This document shows, one piece after another, positions 6,274 to 7,077 of a stretch of DNA of 7,077 nucleotides. The stretch covers positions 1-7,077 of the forward strand of contig JAQULA010000090.1 in the NCBI GenBank assembly GCA_028718845.1. Reading direction: 5' to 3'. The translations under genes were made by a program, and so were the position numbers. Source of the stretch: Candidatus Omnitrophota bacterium. GTDB taxonomy: Bacteria; Omnitrophota; Gorgyraeia; B26-G9. Below the pieces are notes generated by a model. The model saw only the letters and a program-made list of their open reading frames with translations, searched no databases and was not told the origin of the DNA. The stretch's first letter is position 1, and the number at the start of each line of letters is the position of its first letter.

Positions 6274-6888
6274 ATGAGCGAACAGTCTTCCCCGGAGTTT
6301 ACCTCCGGCCGAGAAAAGGCACGGTTTGTCCTGGGGCTTGTCGGCAGTCCCCGGCAAGGCGGCAATTCGGATATTCTTGTCGAACAGGCTTTGGAAGGGG
6401 CGCGTTCGGCCGGAGCGCGGACGGAAAAAATTGTGATCAACCTCCTTAAAGTGTCTCCCTGCCAAGCCTGCGATACCGTGCGCGATGACGGGACTTGTTT
6501 AATCGAAGATGATTTTCAGTATATTTATGCTAAAGTGCGGGAGGCCCACGCGATCGTGGTTGCTTCACCGCTTTATTTCGGGAGTATCAGCGCGCAGACA
6601 AAAGCGGTGATCGACCGGTTCCAATGTCATTGGCGGGTATACGGCGGTTCGCCGGAAAAATCCGGCCGGGCAAAACGCGGGGGTTTTATTTGTGCCGCGG
6701 CTTCGTCGCGCCGTGATTTTTTTGAGAACGCGGCCGGGGTTGTGAAAAATTTTTTTGCCACGGTGGGAGCGCAGTATTGCGAGGAATTGTTCTGTCCGGA
6801 TTTGGAAGAGAAAGGAGGGGTCCGTAATCGTCCCCAGTGCCTGATTGGGGCGGTCGCTTTAGGCCGGAAATTGCTGGAATCGGCATGA
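6274..6888 (+). CDS. Flavodoxin-fold NAD(P)H-dependent FMN oxidoreductase (iron-sulfur flavoprotein-like)
   Basis: A 204-residue protein of the NADPH-dependent FMN reductase/flavodoxin-like family. After a short polar extension, strand one and the FMN phosphate loop read FVLGLVGSPRQGGNSD (18-33). The second hallmark, SPLYFGSISAQTKAVIDR (98-115), contacts the flavin ring. Between them is PCQACDTVRDDGTC, with cysteines at 63, 66 and 75. This resembles the cysteine cluster of archaeal and bacterial iron-sulfur flavoproteins but has three cysteines instead of four, so a bound 4Fe-4S cluster is uncertain and a redox disulfide is an alternative. Substrate cannot be predicted; quinones, flavins and metals are typical for relatives. 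The ATG is preceded by AAGGA (6260-6264), 9 bases away, and is the only Met codon near the fold's start. It lies 32 bases after the phosphorylase gene, so co-transcription is plausible without implying shared function. Confidence 0.85.
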   Translation: MSEQSSPEFTSGREKARFVLGLVGSPRQGGNSDILVEQALEGARSAGARTEKIVINLLKVSPCQACDTVRDDGTCLIEDDFQYIYAKVREAHAIVVASPLYFGSISAQTKAVIDRFQCHWRVYGGSPEKSGRAKRGGFICAAASSRRDFFENAAGVVKNFFATVGAQYCEELFCPDLEEKGGVRNRPQCLIGAVALGRKLLESA

Positions 6889-6904
6889 GAAGAGGAGGCG
6901 GTAT

Positions 6905-7077
6905 ATGATGAGACAAGTGTCCGGGATAATCGGTGAGGCCACTGTTTTCTTAACGATCATAAGTATCGCTTTTTTTATCTGGTCCGTCCCTGCGGCTTGC
7001 GGCGGACAAAAGATCCTGATTGCGACCTATGAAGACAATCCGGAATATCGGCCGGCCATCCGGGCTTTTTTAACGGG
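6905..7077 (+). CDS. Exported protein, probable periplasmic substrate-binding protein (3' partial)
   Basis: Only the first 57 residues are inside the window. A hydrophobic stretch (about 12-29) ends in SVPAACGG, which looks like a signal peptide. Cleavage near Ala30-Ala31 is plausible, and Cys32 might be a lipoprotein cysteine although Pro at -3 is atypical for a lipobox. The mature start, KILIATYEDNPEYRPAIRAFLTG, reads as a first beta strand followed by a helix. This pattern is typical of type-1 periplasmic binding folds such as the ABC_sub_bind (DUF534) family, which often sit beside or are fused to sensor kinases. A strong Shine-Dalgarno AGGAGG (6893-6898) lies 6 bases before ATG 6905 and 9 before the adjacent ATG 6908; either may be used. 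The gap to the flavoprotein gene is 16 bases, so it probably shares its transcript. The exported nature is fairly firm; the family is a tentative reading of a short segment. Confidence 0.65.
   Translation, partial: MMRQVSGIIGEATVFLTIISIAFFIWSVPAACGGQKILIATYEDNPEYRPAIRAFLT

Overview
The window reads as a chromosomal segment of an uncultured Gram-negative-type bacterium. Base composition is roughly balanced, Shine-Dalgarno sites are strong and purine-rich, and the last gene starts with an export signal. The style of the receiver proteins (start motif VDDEEQF, many stand-alone CheY-like genes) and of the glucan phosphorylase reminds me of Omnitrophota or deltaproteobacterial-type genomes, but this is an impression without a database search. 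Every gene I can support lies on the + strand. I see no mobile element, tRNA, rRNA, CRISPR array or phage gene.

Region 1 (1-3574) is a dense two-component signalling cluster. In order it holds the C-terminal end of a histidine kinase, a single-domain receiver, a double receiver (REC-REC), a hybrid kinase with an N-terminal receiver (REC, coiled coil, HisKA, HATPase), and two more single-domain receivers. That makes six receiver domains and at least two kinases with no DNA-binding, cyclic-di-GMP or other output domain in view. Gaps of 3, 12, 2 and 50 bases point to one operon with coupled translation. The first three complete genes even share one reading frame, separated only by lone TAA codons. 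One of the six receivers (the first of the double protein) has lost conserved switch residues.

Region 2 (3575-3760) is a 186-base gap with a probable transcription terminator and a weak candidate promoter just ahead of the next gene.

Region 3 (3761-7077) starts with a full-length glycogen/starch/alpha-glucan phosphorylase (glgP family) on a GTG start with a very strong Shine-Dalgarno site. A flavodoxin-fold NAD(P)H/FMN oxidoreductase with an ISF-like cysteine motif follows. Last comes the truncated start of an exported protein that resembles a periplasmic substrate-binding protein. The phosphorylase would release glucose-1-phosphate from storage glucan. The relation of the signalling block to glycogen breakdown is only one of proximity, and the probable terminator argues that the two are separate transcription units.
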